Notes: a model not told the origin generated them from the sequence alone. A DNA stretch of 64,000 bases from an uncultured Prevotellaceae bacterium (GCA_900318815.1 ONMA01000008.1:1-64000), one strand, 5' to 3'; counted from the first letter of the stretch, positions 1-9,006 are shown. Made by a program: numbers and translations.

Positions 1-1170
1 AGGGAAGCCAAAATATGGATTCTCCCATTCTTCTTTGGTATCAAGGTTTTCTTCGTCCCACTTCTGGCTGGCCTCGATGATGTCTGTAAACTGACAATAG
101 CTGATAATGTCTTCATCTGTAAATTCACTTCCCATCAAGATTCGATAAGGAGTACCAGAAAGGTGCAACTGAACTTTGCTTTTCAGTTTGCGAGCCTGTT
201 CTATCAAGTCATCTACTGTCTCATCATTGTGCTTTTTCTCCTGTTTCAGAATCTTGTCATCAGATGCTTTCGTCAGTACTGAACCATAGTGTTCAGCGCG
301 TACGCCAAAATGAGTCTCGTCAACAATCAGCAGATCTATCTGCTTTTCAAATAGTTCTTTGTGCCGTTCCTTGATTTCTGCACTACTCAAGTCTTGAAGT
401 GTCAAGCACACCACAAGCTTTTGATGCTGCTTTTGAGCATTCGTCAGTAGATTGTTGTCGCGTTTCAGTTGCTCACTTGTAACAAACTGGTATTCCTCGA
501 AGTTCTTGAACTTCTCAACAGTTTTCTGCCATTCTCCCTTCACATCGGCTTTTGCAGAAACAACCAATACTAGCCTCGCATTCATCTGCTGAGCGCAACA
601 CATAGCTGTAAAGCTCTTGCCGAAACGCATTACGGCATACATCAGCAAGTGAGTACGTTTGTTCTTGATGGCAGTATTGAATCTGTCAATGGCATCTTGT
701 TGATTTGGGCGTGGAGTCAAAGGCTCCTCGTCGCGAGTATAATGAAAGTCCTCACGTATACGACCATCCTGCATCGAATAGAACTGATAGTGACCATCAT
801 TCTTCGTGGCACTATCCGTTATATCATCTATGGCCTCGTCAATATCGGCAGGAATCGCATTCTCGAAAAACTCATTGGAAAAGTACGGCAGATTAGGAAA
901 CTTCTCTCGTGTAATTCGACTACGATGCTTCTCATTCTGCACGAACTTATGGACTTCTATGTCACGGAAATACCTCTCGTCTATTCTGGCCTCATGCTCG
1001 TATAGTTTCTCTAAATCCTTGAAATAGTGTCGCCACTCATTCAAACGAACTTCAACAGGGCGATATGTATCACCTATTTTCAAATAGTCAGGCACGGTAT
1101 TCGTCCTGAAAGCGTAGATATGTGGTTCTACACGTCCTATGATGATTTTATCGACTATTTCTGCATTCAT
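1..1170 (-). CDS. DEAD/DEAH-type helicase with N-terminal GIY-YIG/T5orf172-like domain (3' end outside window)
   Basis: The gene starts at 1170 and runs off the left edge; 390 codons are visible without a stop. Residues about 12-50 (HIYAFRT...YLKIGDT...VRLNEW) look like a GIY-YIG/T5orf172-type nuclease domain. A superfamily 2 helicase core follows: RPNQQDAI near 154, the P-loop-like RFGKS at 182-186, DETH at 284-287 and LSGTPYR near 338. The start overlaps the stop of the upstream methylase-like gene by ATGA, so translation is probably coupled. Context suggests a DNA-translocating restriction subunit of a three-gene system; the exact activity is inferred. Confidence 0.85.
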   Translation of the reverse strand, partial: MNAEIVDKIIIGRVEPHIYAFRTNTVPDYLKIGDTYRPVEVRLNEWRHYFKDLEKLYEHEARIDERYFRDIEVHKFVQNEKHRSRITREKFPNLPYFSNEFFENAIPADIDEAIDDITDSATKNDGHYQFYSMQDGRIREDFHYTRDEEPLTPRPNQQDAIDRFNTAIKNKRTHLLMYAVMRFGKSFTAMCCAQQMNARLVLVVSAKADVKGEWQKTVEKFKNFEEYQFVTSEQLKRDNNLLTNAQKQHQKLVVCLTLQDLSSAEIKERHKELFEKQIDLLIVDETHFGVRAEHYGSVLTKASDDKILKQEKKHNDETVDDLIEQARKLKSKVQLHLSGTPYRILMGSEFTDEDIISYCQFTDIIEASQKWDEENLDTKEEWENPYFGFP

Positions 1171-2171
1171 GACAATCTTTCTTTTTTAGCCAGTCCGTTG
1201 TACTTATGGAAATTAATGGGCTCACCAGTGTCCCAGTCCATCATCTTCACATAGATGCCGTTGTGCTTATGAATAAGTCCCTTCTTACAGCCAAGACAAG
1301 GAATTTCTTTTCGAATAACTTCACCTGTCATCAAGTCCTTAGTTTCTTCAACACGTGTATGACAACTGCGTGGAATAACGAACTTCAAACCATCCATCTG
1401 GAAAATGTTCCATGAAATGATGTCTGCAATTTCCTTTACTTCCTCAATGACTGGCTCCTCTTCAAAACGATCTTCATAATAGTCGAAGAACGACATCAGA
1501 AGATTCTCGCGAGCCAATAGAAGATTGTCACCTTGCCACTCAAAACCAAGTGTTCCCTTATAGGCCATCTTAGTCCAGTGTAGCCAATCCTCATGCGTAG
1601 TGGTATTCTCGTTGACGATGCGTAGTTTTCTGTCAAGCCATCCGATGCGCTTGCTTAAATCAGTAATAGCTTCACCTGTCACAGTATCATAGCGACTTGC
1701 TAAAAAAGGAGCCTCGCCGCATGTGATTTCTATCACGCCCATGCTGACATACTCCTGCCAAGTCTTACCTTCAGGGAATTCCACCTTCTCAGCAGTAGGC
1801 GTCCAAAGATGCTTTCCCTTTTCTGTGGTAACAATGTTGAATACTGGCTTACGCTTGAACCATCTTTCATCAACGCCGTTATTCATATTGTTGCAAATCC
1901 AAGAGGGAGTAAACACCTCTGCCATCTTTCTGGCTCGCAGTTTTCGTTCCTCTTCGCTCTTTGCCACACGTGGCTGAATCACATTCCTATGCTCTCCTGT
2001 AATCAGTTCAGGAGTGATATGTTGAAAGAACGTATAGGCATCACCCATCGAGGCATAGTCATCCGTAGCCCAGATGATGTTCTCACCTGTGGTACGGTCA
2101 AGAAGCAGCGTATCAAGTATGCCGTTTCCCAACCCGAGCAGATAATCCTCTTTTATGTCAATGCCGTACAT
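1167..2171 (-). CDS. restriction endonuclease subunit M-like (methylase-related) protein
   Basis: 334 residues. It carries MAEVFTPSWICN near residue 83, as in Eco57I/type I-like N6-adenine methylases, and ITCGEAPFLASRYD near 148, which may stand in for the SAM-binding motif I. GDNLLLAREN near 217 also resembles methylase subunits. A canonical NPPY/F motif IV is not visible; SWNIFQMDGL occupies the later part, so catalytic competence is uncertain. It sits between the HsdR_N-EVE-RAMA gene (1-nt TAATG overlap) and the helicase (ATGA overlap). Its first 46 codons are nearly duplicated at 12389-12526. Confidence 0.8.
   Translation of the reverse strand: MYGIDIKEDYLLGLGNGILDTLLLDRTTGENIIWATDDYASMGDAYTFFQHITPELITGEHRNVIQPRVAKSEEERKLRARKMAEVFTPSWICNNMNNGVDERWFKRKPVFNIVTTEKGKHLWTPTAEKVEFPEGKTWQEYVSMGVIEITCGEAPFLASRYDTVTGEAITDLSKRIGWLDRKLRIVNENTTTHEDWLHWTKMAYKGTLGFEWQGDNLLLARENLLMSFFDYYEDRFEEEPVIEEVKEIADIISWNIFQMDGLKFVIPRSCHTRVEETKDLMTGEVIRKEIPCLGCKKGLIHKHNGIYVKMMDWDTGEPINFHKYNGLAKKERLS
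2034..2171 (-). repeat. 138-bp coding segment duplicated at 12389-12526 (copy 1)
   Basis: The first 46 codons of the methylase-like gene match 12389-12526 at 131 of 138 bases by direct comparison. Similarity begins at the ATG and stops abruptly after the GGTGATGCCTAT codons. Upstream DNA is unrelated. Confidence 0.95.
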
Positions 2172-3655
2172 TACATTTTCTCCTTTTCTTTCTCTTTTCT
2201 GATAATGTCTAAAGACCTGCCGTTGTAGAGGAAGTGGGAAGGACCTTGATACTCTCTGTTCTCACTGCCTTCGTCTGGCATAAAGTGTTTGCAGAAACGG
2301 GAAAGGGTATATATCTCACTATCGTAAGCAACGGTGTTCTCAGAAACCACCGTTACAGGAATGTCACCATGCTCAAAGTACACCACATCGCCAGGCTTCA
2401 AACCAATCATCGAGAATTTGAACGGTGGGCGACGGTCTGCCTTTACATTAGTTTTGTCTTGCTTCTTAGGCTTTACTTTCTTGGCAGGCGCAGGAACTAC
2501 AGGCACCTCCGTTGGAGTAGCATCATCAAAATGCAGCTCAATATATTGCCTAAGAGACTTGAATTCCTCCTTAGAAAGCTTCGTAGTTGATGGACGCTTA
2601 CCCATCAGTCCCTTGCTCATCATCACTTCATGTTTGAGTGCTGAGCTATGAGTCTCTGCAATAAGGCGCACAAGGAAGTACGTCTTGCTGCTATCGTCAC
2701 TATTACTATTGCCAGATGCGACAAACTCATCTTCGACATCCATTTCTGGCGAATATGGCAGTTGGCTCGCCACGACTTCCACCTTAAAGCGAATCGCACT
2801 TTCAGGACGTGCTGCATAGAGATAGGCTATGTCGCCTTTCTGTACATTCAACAGTCCTGCTTTATGAGTCCAATATATCTGGCCATATTTCTTAAAGCAA
2901 TCTTCAACTTTAAAGAACTTAGAATCATAGCAAATAAGCCACACATTCCCCTTGCCATTTTGTACTTGTGGAGTAGTGGGAATAACAGAAGCTGACGATG
3001 CCGACTTTTCTTCTGCCTCTGGGTTATCCACGACGGTAAACTTTAAGCGTGATTGCAGGCTGCTGAGCATTTTTTGGGGCAGCATGAAGTGCTCCATGAT
3101 TCCTTCGTAAAGATGCTTCTGGCCTCGTTGAGTTTTCCAAAGATTCAGGAACGAGTTCAGATAAAGATGGTCTGAACAGAACTGCTCCAACTTCCTTCTG
3201 TCATAGTTCTTGAAGTGCAGCAACTCTATGAGATTCGCACCAGCCTCATTATCAATAGTCCAGTCAATGGTGGTGACGGATGCAGCAGAACGCTTGCCGT
3301 CCTTTTCCTCCAAATAGAACACTTCCAACTTCTCGCCAAAGTAGAGTCCAAAGCGGCAATCCGTCAGTTTCATGTACGCCTCTATCTGCTCAATATCCAC
3401 CTTGCGCTGCTTGTGGTCTGGCTTCTTTAACTCCAGGATTATCTCCTTGGCGTTTTTGTCATTGTTCAGGTAGAACACGAAATCTGGAATCCATTTCCGG
3501 CTGTACAGGCCATACTGCTCTTCAAGGTTGCCGTCATAGCGCGACCACCCCAGTGCTTGCAGGAAACTCTTCACTATTTCTTTCTCGAAGGTCATTTCCT
3601 TTACGCCTTTGTTCTTGTTGATATCTTCGCAAAACGTATTCCAAATTCGTTTCAT
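2171..3655 (-). CDS. HsdR N-terminal nuclease-like, EVE-like and RAMA domain protein
   Basis: 494 residues, first gene of the minus-strand defence operon. Residues about 25-130 resemble the HSDR_N_2 PD-(D/E)XK fold, with PDFVFYL and then IILELKKP as the catalytic-type D and ExK. Residues about 237-375 (NVWLICYDSKFF...GDIAYLYAARPE) resemble an EVE/PUA-like domain, a fold that reads modified bases. Residues about 415-485 (FSMIGLKPGDVVYF... to FLYNGRSL) match the RAMA domain pattern. An internal start, MTFEKE at residue 21, is possible. The architecture suggests sensing of modified DNA; that is inference. Confidence 0.75.
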   Translation of the reverse strand: MKRIWNTFCEDINKNKGVKEMTFEKEIVKSFLQALGWSRYDGNLEEQYGLYSRKWIPDFVFYLNNDKNAKEIILELKKPDHKQRKVDIEQIEAYMKLTDCRFGLYFGEKLEVFYLEEKDGKRSAASVTTIDWTIDNEAGANLIELLHFKNYDRRKLEQFCSDHLYLNSFLNLWKTQRGQKHLYEGIMEHFMLPQKMLSSLQSRLKFTVVDNPEAEEKSASSASVIPTTPQVQNGKGNVWLICYDSKFFKVEDCFKKYGQIYWTHKAGLLNVQKGDIAYLYAARPESAIRFKVEVVASQLPYSPEMDVEDEFVASGNSNSDDSSKTYFLVRLIAETHSSALKHEVMMSKGLMGKRPSTTKLSKEEFKSLRQYIELHFDDATPTEVPVVPAPAKKVKPKKQDKTNVKADRRPPFKFSMIGLKPGDVVYFEHGDIPVTVVSENTVAYDSEIYTLSRFCKHFMPDEGSENREYQGPSHFLYNGRSLDIIRKEKEKEKM

Positions 3656-3681
3656 ATATGCTCTATTTACCTAATATCTGG

Positions 3682-3705
3682 CAAAGATACGAAAAAGTTT
3701 CCAAA
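3682..3705 (-). promoter_or_regulatory. promoter of the restriction operon
   Basis: On the minus strand TTTG (3702-3705) and TATCTTTG (3682-3689) form a Bacteroidetes-type -33/-7 pair about 27 bases upstream of the 3655 start. Confidence 0.7.
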
Positions 3706-4205
3706 CATAAACGTTTTTACTCAATTTTACACATCTTTTAATAAAAAGAAAAAAGAAAGAGTCCCGTACAACCTACATGAGTCGGATTTCTTGGACGAGC
3801 CAAGCGTCACCCTTCGGGATGCCGATCGGGAAATCCGACTGAACGGAGAAGAACTTATAGAATCTTGGTGTAATTCTTGGAACTTTCAGAAATAATGCTT
3901 ATCTTTGAAACTTCAGTAATCGACATGTTGCTTTGTACCTTTAGAGCAAAGGATGTACGTTCTGGCTATCCGGGTAGAATCCCGCGTGGGGTAAGGCTTT
4001 ATCGATACTGCCCATTTTATAGAGAGCCGTCGATCAGCGATAGCTCTTTATTTTTGTCTTTTCTGGATTGGTATCAAGTGGACGAAACTCTTTGCGAGAT
4101 ACAATCAACTTCACAAATTTATGATGGGATTTCATTGTTTATTTCATTTTATTACTTATCTTTGACCTTGTCGAAGATACCTACGCTCGAAAAATTGCAA
4201 ATTAA
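3706..4205. other. intergenic stretch without a supported gene
   Basis: No ORF here has recognisable domains. It contains an inverted pair, agtcggattt (about 3782) and aaatccgact (about 3831, followed by gaacgg), the same motif that is tandemly repeated at 4694-4780. Confidence 0.5.
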
Positions 4206-4237
4206 TTTGTATTTTTGCTCGCTTATTCGTATCTTTG
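4206..4237 (+). promoter_or_regulatory. promoter of the 88-residue gene
   Basis: TTTG (4206-4209) and TATCTTTG (4230-4237) lie about 25 bases before the ATG at 4263. Confidence 0.65.
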
Positions 4238-4262
4238 CAGCGTCGAAATAAACACATGAAGT

Positions 4263-4529
4263 ATGAACACAACACTTTCACTGGAAAGCATTCTCCACAT
4301 GCTGAGTGGTTTGATCCTAAGCAACCGTCAGTGGCTGGCAGAACATCTGGTAGAGCCGGAAGAACTTGAACGTGCCCGCCAGCGTAAGAGCGACGAGGAA
4401 TTTGTGCGCAAATTGCACTCCCTTCGTTATGAAGGTGAGATGAGTGCAGAAGAACTGAAAAAGACCTTGCGAGACAGTCATCATTTTGGGCTTCGCGAAA
4501 TAAAGTATCATACCGACGATGAACAATAG
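4263..4529 (+). CDS. small conserved protein, antitoxin-like
   Basis: 88 residues, hydrophobic N-terminus (LSLESILHMLSGLILSNRQWLAEHL) then a charged helical tail. It has its own promoter. The size and helical, charged character resemble antitoxin-like small proteins of Bacteroidetes, but no family motif is certain and no toxin gene follows; the downstream gene is convergent. Function unknown. Confidence 0.6.
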   Translation: MNTTLSLESILHMLSGLILSNRQWLAEHLVEPEELERARQRKSDEEFVRKLHSLRYEGEMSAEELKKTLRDSHHFGLREIKYHTDDEQ

Positions 4530-4693
4530 TCCTGCATGCTCTGGTAGAGCAAATCCATTAAAGTCTGTTCTTCCTTATCGTATGTCGTTTGTAAAGTCAT
4601 CATCTGTTACCACCCCAACTTGAGGTGCCAATTTGGCCATTGAGTTGTGCCATTACTGCGCCGTTTCGCATTAGAAATGCTTATACTCGCAGC

Positions 4694-4780
4694 AGTCGGA
4701 TTTGAAATCCGACTGAACGATTACAAATCCGACTGAACGATTACAAATCCGACTGAACGATTACAAATCCGACTGAACGG
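4694..4780. repeat. 20-bp tandem repeat, four copies
   Basis: The unit ttacaaatccgactgaacga repeats with 20-bp period over 4701-4780; the first and last copies vary slightly. It is preceded at 4694-4703 by agtcggattt, which can pair with the aaatccgact in each unit. There are no variable spacers, so it is not a CRISPR array. Confidence 0.9.
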
Positions 4781-4803
4781 TATACGTTTTACTGGCCTTA
4801 GAA

Positions 4804-6444
4804 TTACCGATATAAATAGCGCTTGATACTCATTTTCGGCGTCTTCTCAAAAGGCACGTCGACAAATACCACTTCGTTGATTTTACTGTAGACAGGCAGA
4901 GACTTGTTGGCGGTGTTGCGGATGAGTTCGGGAATCTCCGAACGTTTGCTCGCGTCCAAGTCATCGGGTATCTCTGGATAGACCAGCGCAACCAACTTCC
5001 CCTTGCGCTCCACGACCAGTGATTCGCTCACGTAGGGACAGCCGGACAGCACGGCCTCCAGCTCCTCGGGATAGATGTTCTGGCCGGACGAGTTGAGGAT
5101 CATCGACTTGATGCGGCCTCGGATGAAGATATTGTTGTTTTCGTCGAGCAAGCCTAAGTCGCCCGTGCGGAACCATCCGTCGTCGGTATACGCGGCGGCA
5201 TTGGCTTCAGGATTCTTGTAATAGCCAATGGTCATGTTGGCACCACGCACCTGTATCTCTCCCGGGACGTTCCTCGGGTCGTCGGAATTGATGCGCAGGT
5301 CGTGGACGGGTTTGCCACAGGAACCCGGCACGAACTCCGTACACCATTCCCAGCCCAGTAGCGGACAGGCTTCGGTCATGCCGTAGCCCACGGTATAAGG
5401 CAGGCGTATCTTGGTGAAACAATCCTCCACCTCGGGCTTCAGGGCCGCTCCACCCATGATGAAACCGCGCACCTGACCGCCAAAGGCTGCCAACACCTTC
5501 TTGCGCACGAGCTTGTAGATGGCCTTGCGGGCCTGGGGGATGGCCGTCAACCATTTCATCTTGTCGAGGGCGGGCTTGATGGAATTGGCATACACCTTCT
5601 CCATTACTAACGGAACCGTAACCACCATATAGGGCCTGACCGCCTGCATGGCTTTCAGAAGCGTGGAGGGCGAGGGCGTCTTGCCGAGGAACCAGACCGT
5701 CACGCCGTCGACGTTGGGATGGATGAACTCGATGGCCAGTCCGTACATGTGGGCCATAGGGAGCATGGAGACGATGGTCTCGCCGGGCTGGTTGGGGAAA
5801 TGGCTGTTGGCAAACGCATCGGTATCTGAAATGGCGCCGTAGGTGAGCATGACACCCTTGGGATTGCCGGTCGTTCCAGAGGTGTAGTTGATGATGGCCA
5901 GCTTGTCCATATTGTTAGAAGGGTAGGTGACCTTTTCCTTCTTCAGCCCTGCGGGATGCTTGCGTGCGAAAGCCTTCTCGCGGTTCTCCCAGGCCTTGGC
6001 CACCTGTTTGTCGCGGTGCCAGAGCATCGAGCGGTCCTTCACGTTGATGGCTGCCCGGAGGTTGGGCATCTGCTCGGGATTGATTTTTTTCCATATCTCC
6101 TTGTCGGTGAAAAGCAGCACGCTGTCGGAGTGGTGCGTGAAGGTGGAGATGCTGTTGGGATGGAAATCGGCCAGGAGCGGCACAGCCACGCATTCGTTGA
6201 CATTGATGTCCCAGAAGGTCATGGCCCAACGGGCGCAGTTGCGCGCACAGATGGCCATCTTGCTGCGCTTGGTAATACCTGCCTCGACGAGGAAAAGCCG
6301 AAACTGTTCGATGCTTGTTGCCACATCTGCATACGTAAAGGCATCGCCTTCGTAATCGCAGAGTGCTTTCTGATCCCATTGTTGGCGGATGGTTGCCTCC
6401 AACGTCTTCAGATAGTGTTTTACCGTTAAATGTTCCTTTGCCAT
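4804..6444 (-). CDS. AMP-dependent acyl-CoA synthetase/ligase
   Basis: About 546 residues from the preferred start MAKEHLTVK at 6444; an in-frame ATG lies 12 bases upstream. The adenylate-forming core is clear: the phosphate-binding loop YTSGTTGNPKGVM near 187-199, the GYGMTEACP motif, and DDGWFRTGDLG followed by GRIKSMILNSSGQNIYPEE near the C-terminal hinge. It should activate a fatty or other carboxylic acid through an acyl-AMP to the CoA thioester. Long-chain fatty acid is the likeliest substrate class; this is not fixed by the sequence. Transcribed alone, divergent from the polyferredoxin gene. Confidence 0.9.
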   Translation of the reverse strand: MAKEHLTVKHYLKTLEATIRQQWDQKALCDYEGDAFTYADVATSIEQFRLFLVEAGITKRSKMAICARNCARWAMTFWDINVNECVAVPLLADFHPNSISTFTHHSDSVLLFTDKEIWKKINPEQMPNLRAAINVKDRSMLWHRDKQVAKAWENREKAFARKHPAGLKKEKVTYPSNNMDKLAIINYTSGTTGNPKGVMLTYGAISDTDAFANSHFPNQPGETIVSMLPMAHMYGLAIEFIHPNVDGVTVWFLGKTPSPSTLLKAMQAVRPYMVVTVPLVMEKVYANSIKPALDKMKWLTAIPQARKAIYKLVRKKVLAAFGGQVRGFIMGGAALKPEVEDCFTKIRLPYTVGYGMTEACPLLGWEWCTEFVPGSCGKPVHDLRINSDDPRNVPGEIQVRGANMTIGYYKNPEANAAAYTDDGWFRTGDLGLLDENNNIFIRGRIKSMILNSSGQNIYPEELEAVLSGCPYVSESLVVERKGKLVALVYPEIPDDLDASKRSEIPELIRNTANKSLPVYSKINEVVFVDVPFEKTPKMSIKRYLYR

Positions 6445-6532
6445 ACTCGAAATCATAAAGATTTAATATGTTTTGTGATGCTCGGACTTATAAATTACGG
6501 CACAAATATAGTCTTTTTTCTTCAATTATTTG

Positions 6533-6625
6533 TATCTTTGCCCTCTGATTTAAATGATTTTATGAACATTGAGCCGATTCTGCACGTTAAATTGCTTGTG
6601 AAATAAAAAATATTTCTTACCTTTG
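6533..6625 (+). promoter_or_regulatory. promoter region of the polyferredoxin gene
   Basis: Two -7-like boxes occur on the plus strand, TATCTTTG at 6533-6540 and TACCTTTG at 6618-6625. The second is better placed for the gene at 6680. Confidence 0.55.
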
Positions 6626-6679
6626 CCGATGAACTCTACACGATTATCGAAACATTAATGAATAAAGAGCAATAGAAAT

Positions 6680-7378
6680 ATGGCACAGAAACGATTCCAT
6701 AGACATTTTGAGACTCCAGGACTACCGCTCTACTGGATTATCATCGCCTACATCATCCTTGCCTGGTTCTTCCCTGTGATAGGACTGCTGGCACTTATCT
6801 GTATGGTTGGCCCCGTGGTGACGAGTATCTATAAGGGCCGCCGGTGGTGCGGACACGTGTGTCCTCGCGGCAACCTATACGACCGGCTATTGTCCAAGTA
6901 CTCGCCCCATCGTCCAATTCCAAAGTTTGTGCGTACCTTCGGTTTCCGACTGTTCATGGTGTTCCTCATCTTCGGCATGTTCGGCATCCAGCTGAGTTTC
7001 GTGCCTTGGAGCGAGGGAGGACTGGCTATGTGGGCCGGCATAGGCAAGGTCTTCTGGACGATTATCGTCATAACGACCATCGTTGGTGTCACGCTCTCGT
7101 TCATCTATGCCCCGCGTACATGGTGCTCGTTCTGTCCCATGGGAACCATCTCCAACTGGGTAGCACCCAAGAAGGCTCCACTACCCAAAGCATTTACGAA
7201 CATCCACGTGTCGAGTGCCTGTCAGATGAAGTGCAAGATGTGTGCCCGTGTCTGCCCGATGCAGCTCACGCCCTTCGACTCTCGCGGCGAGGCCATCGGC
7301 TATCTGCATCCGGATTGTCTGAAGTGTGGCAAGTGTACGCTGGCCTGCCCCACAAAGATAATGACCCTCAAACACTAA
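6680..7378 (+). CDS. membrane 4Fe-4S binding protein (NapH/polyferredoxin type)
   Basis: 232 residues. Hydrophobic segments near 17-48, 88-108 and 120-145 anchor it in the inner membrane. Two short Cys motifs after membrane segments (CGHVCPRGN near 57 and CSFCPMG near 155) and two ferredoxin clusters at the C-terminus (CQMKCKMCARVCP near 179 and CLKCGKCTLACP near 214) indicate several iron-sulfur centres. Such proteins pass electrons at the membrane; the partner is unknown. The stop overlaps the next start as TAATG. Confidence 0.88.
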   Translation: MAQKRFHRHFETPGLPLYWIIIAYIILAWFFPVIGLLALICMVGPVVTSIYKGRRWCGHVCPRGNLYDRLLSKYSPHRPIPKFVRTFGFRLFMVFLIFGMFGIQLSFVPWSEGGLAMWAGIGKVFWTIIVITTIVGVTLSFIYAPRTWCSFCPMGTISNWVAPKKAPLPKAFTNIHVSSACQMKCKMCARVCPMQLTPFDSRGEAIGYLHPDCLKCGKCTLACPTKIMTLKH

Positions 7379-7869
7379 TGGATAAAGACGAGAAACGAAT
7401 ATTGCAGCGCAAGCGGCTGATGGATAATAAGGTCTATCAGGCGATGAACAGTCTCACGCGCTACATGGACCGATACTATCTCGATGCACTCATTGGCATC
7501 ATTCCTGGCTGGGGTGATGCCATTGCCTTGCTCAGCGTCGTGCCGTTCGTCTATTTCTCGTCGAGCGTCATCAAGAGCATCCCTCTGACGCTGGCCGTGC
7601 TGAATAATGCCCTTCGCGACGTACTGATGGGCATGATGCCATTCTTCGTCGGCGACGTTATCGACTTCTTTCATCGAGCCAATATCCAGAACATGCAGAT
7701 GATTCAGGGTTTCGTTGACGGCGACGAGACCATCATCAAGCAGGTGAACCAACGGGCCTGGCAGTCGGCCATTGTTCTCATCGTCCTTCTGCTGCTCATT
7801 GCCCTAATGATATGGGCACTCGTCAGCTTCGGCAGCTACCTGTATTCATTGGTAGCATCCATCTTCTGA
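7378..7869 (+). CDS. DUF4112 family membrane protein
   Basis: 163 residues starting at the ATG that overlaps the previous stop; this start is chosen because the upstream part of the same frame is out of frame with the polyferredoxin gene. LDALIGIIPGWGDA is the hallmark of DUF4112. Two hydrophobic segments, near residues 45-75 and 135-160. Function of the family is unknown; coupling to the polyferredoxin is the only clue. Confidence 0.88.
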   Translation: MDKDEKRILQRKRLMDNKVYQAMNSLTRYMDRYYLDALIGIIPGWGDAIALLSVVPFVYFSSSVIKSIPLTLAVLNNALRDVLMGMMPFFVGDVIDFFHRANIQNMQMIQGFVDGDETIIKQVNQRAWQSAIVLIVLLLLIALMIWALVSFGSYLYSLVASIF

Positions 7870-7883
7870 ATTTCTTTCGTGCA

Positions 7884-8190
7884 ATTGAAAGACGCTGAAA
7901 GCGTCACCTCTCAATAGCCGTAGGTCGATACGACCTGCGGACAGAACGTGAGAAGGTACATCGACCCTGAAGGGGTCGCCCATTGCACTATTGAGGCACG
8001 CTTTCAGGGTGCTTTCCCCTCCCTTGTCTACTATCCATAGGTCGTTTTTGACAAGCGAAGCGACTTTGTCGATTACCGACCTAGGATACTGAGAGGCGAC
8101 GCTTTCAGCGTCGTTATTGCCATGACCTCTTATCCGCAGGTCGTACCGACCTACGGCTATTGAGAGGTGACGCTTTCAGCGTCTTTCAAT
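7884..8190. repeat. 57-bp inverted repeat element
   Basis: Arms 7884-7940 and 8134-8190 are reverse complements with a single mismatch, separated by 193 bases. The loop carries further copies of the gacgctttcagcgtc palindrome (near 8098-8112) and other cgacct/aggtcg motifs. No ORF lies inside. It looks like a non-autonomous palindromic element between two convergent genes. Confidence 0.92.
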
Positions 8191-8207
8191 CGCAACACGA
8201 TTTCTTT

Positions 8208-8988
8208 TTACTTCCCTTTCCTGAACTCCCGAGGGTTCATGCCCTTCATCCGGTTGAAGAAACGGGCGAAGGTGGTGACTTCGGCGAAATGGAGCTGGTC
8301 GGAAATCTGGGTGATGCTCATCGAGGTCTGACGCAGCAGGAACGTGGCCTCCATCAGGAGCATCTGGTTGATGTAGTCAACGACGGTGCGTCCTCCTGAC
8401 ACCTGACGGACAACGCGCGAGAGATAGGTGGTGGTGATGCAGAGCTCTGAGGCGTAGAAACCGATGTCGTGGTGCTCGACGAAGTGCTGGGGCAACAGGC
8501 CAAGGAAGCCGAGGAAGATTTCCTCGACGCGCTTGGGGTAGCGGTGCTCGCGGATGCTATGCTGCTGGACGGTGGAGAGGTCGGTGAGGAAGAGATTATA
8601 GAGCATGTGCAGGCTGTCGTTGGCCAGCGGGAGTCCCATCTGCTGATAGTGAATCATCATCTGCATCAGTTCGCGCAGGCGGCGAAAGTCATCAGCCTTC
8701 AGCGGCAGCACGGGTGAGGTGAGTTCCACCACCGTGAAGTAGGCCGTGCGGATGGCATCGCGCACCGTGGGCAGCGAGAGTGTGAAGTGCTCGTCGGCCA
8801 ACAGGCAGATACCGCTATAGTCGGTAGAGGACGAGAGCACGGTGACCTCGAAGCCGGGCGAATCCGTGCGTCTCGTTAGCGCCGAATGTCCACTCCGCGT
8901 TAGTCTCTAAGCAGATAACATTCCCATCCCACTCTCCTTCGGGTTCGGGCAGGTTTCTTAGTTGCCAAAATTCCTTCAAATTATACAT
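8208..8988 (-). pseudogene. AraC-family transcriptional regulator, split by a frameshift
   Basis: The C-terminal 210 codons (8208-8840) hold a complete AraC DNA-binding domain, with YLSRVVRQVSGGRTVVDYIN and ISDQLHFAEVTTFARFFNR. The N-terminal part (MYNLKEFW... to NETHGFA) lies in another frame from 8988. The frames meet near 8837-8860, where CACGGATTCGCCC must lose or gain a base to continue into GGCTTCGAGGTCACC. Either a real frameshift mutation or a sequencing or assembly error. The N-terminal half would be the ligand-binding cupin-type region. Confidence 0.75.
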
Positions 8989-9006
8989 AATCGTACGATT
9001 TGATTG

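Noticed and set aside
3877..4251. 124-codon frame in the intergenic stretch
   Set aside because: No family-like motif, biased composition and a promoter for another gene in its 3' part.
6844..7869. Long frame joining sequence inside the polyferredoxin gene to DUF4112
   Set aside because: The upstream part overlaps the polyferredoxin out of frame; only the part from 7378 has a family match and a coupled start.
8830..8870. Programmed frameshift in the AraC gene
   Set aside because: No slippery heptamer or downstream structure; mutation or sequence error is simpler.
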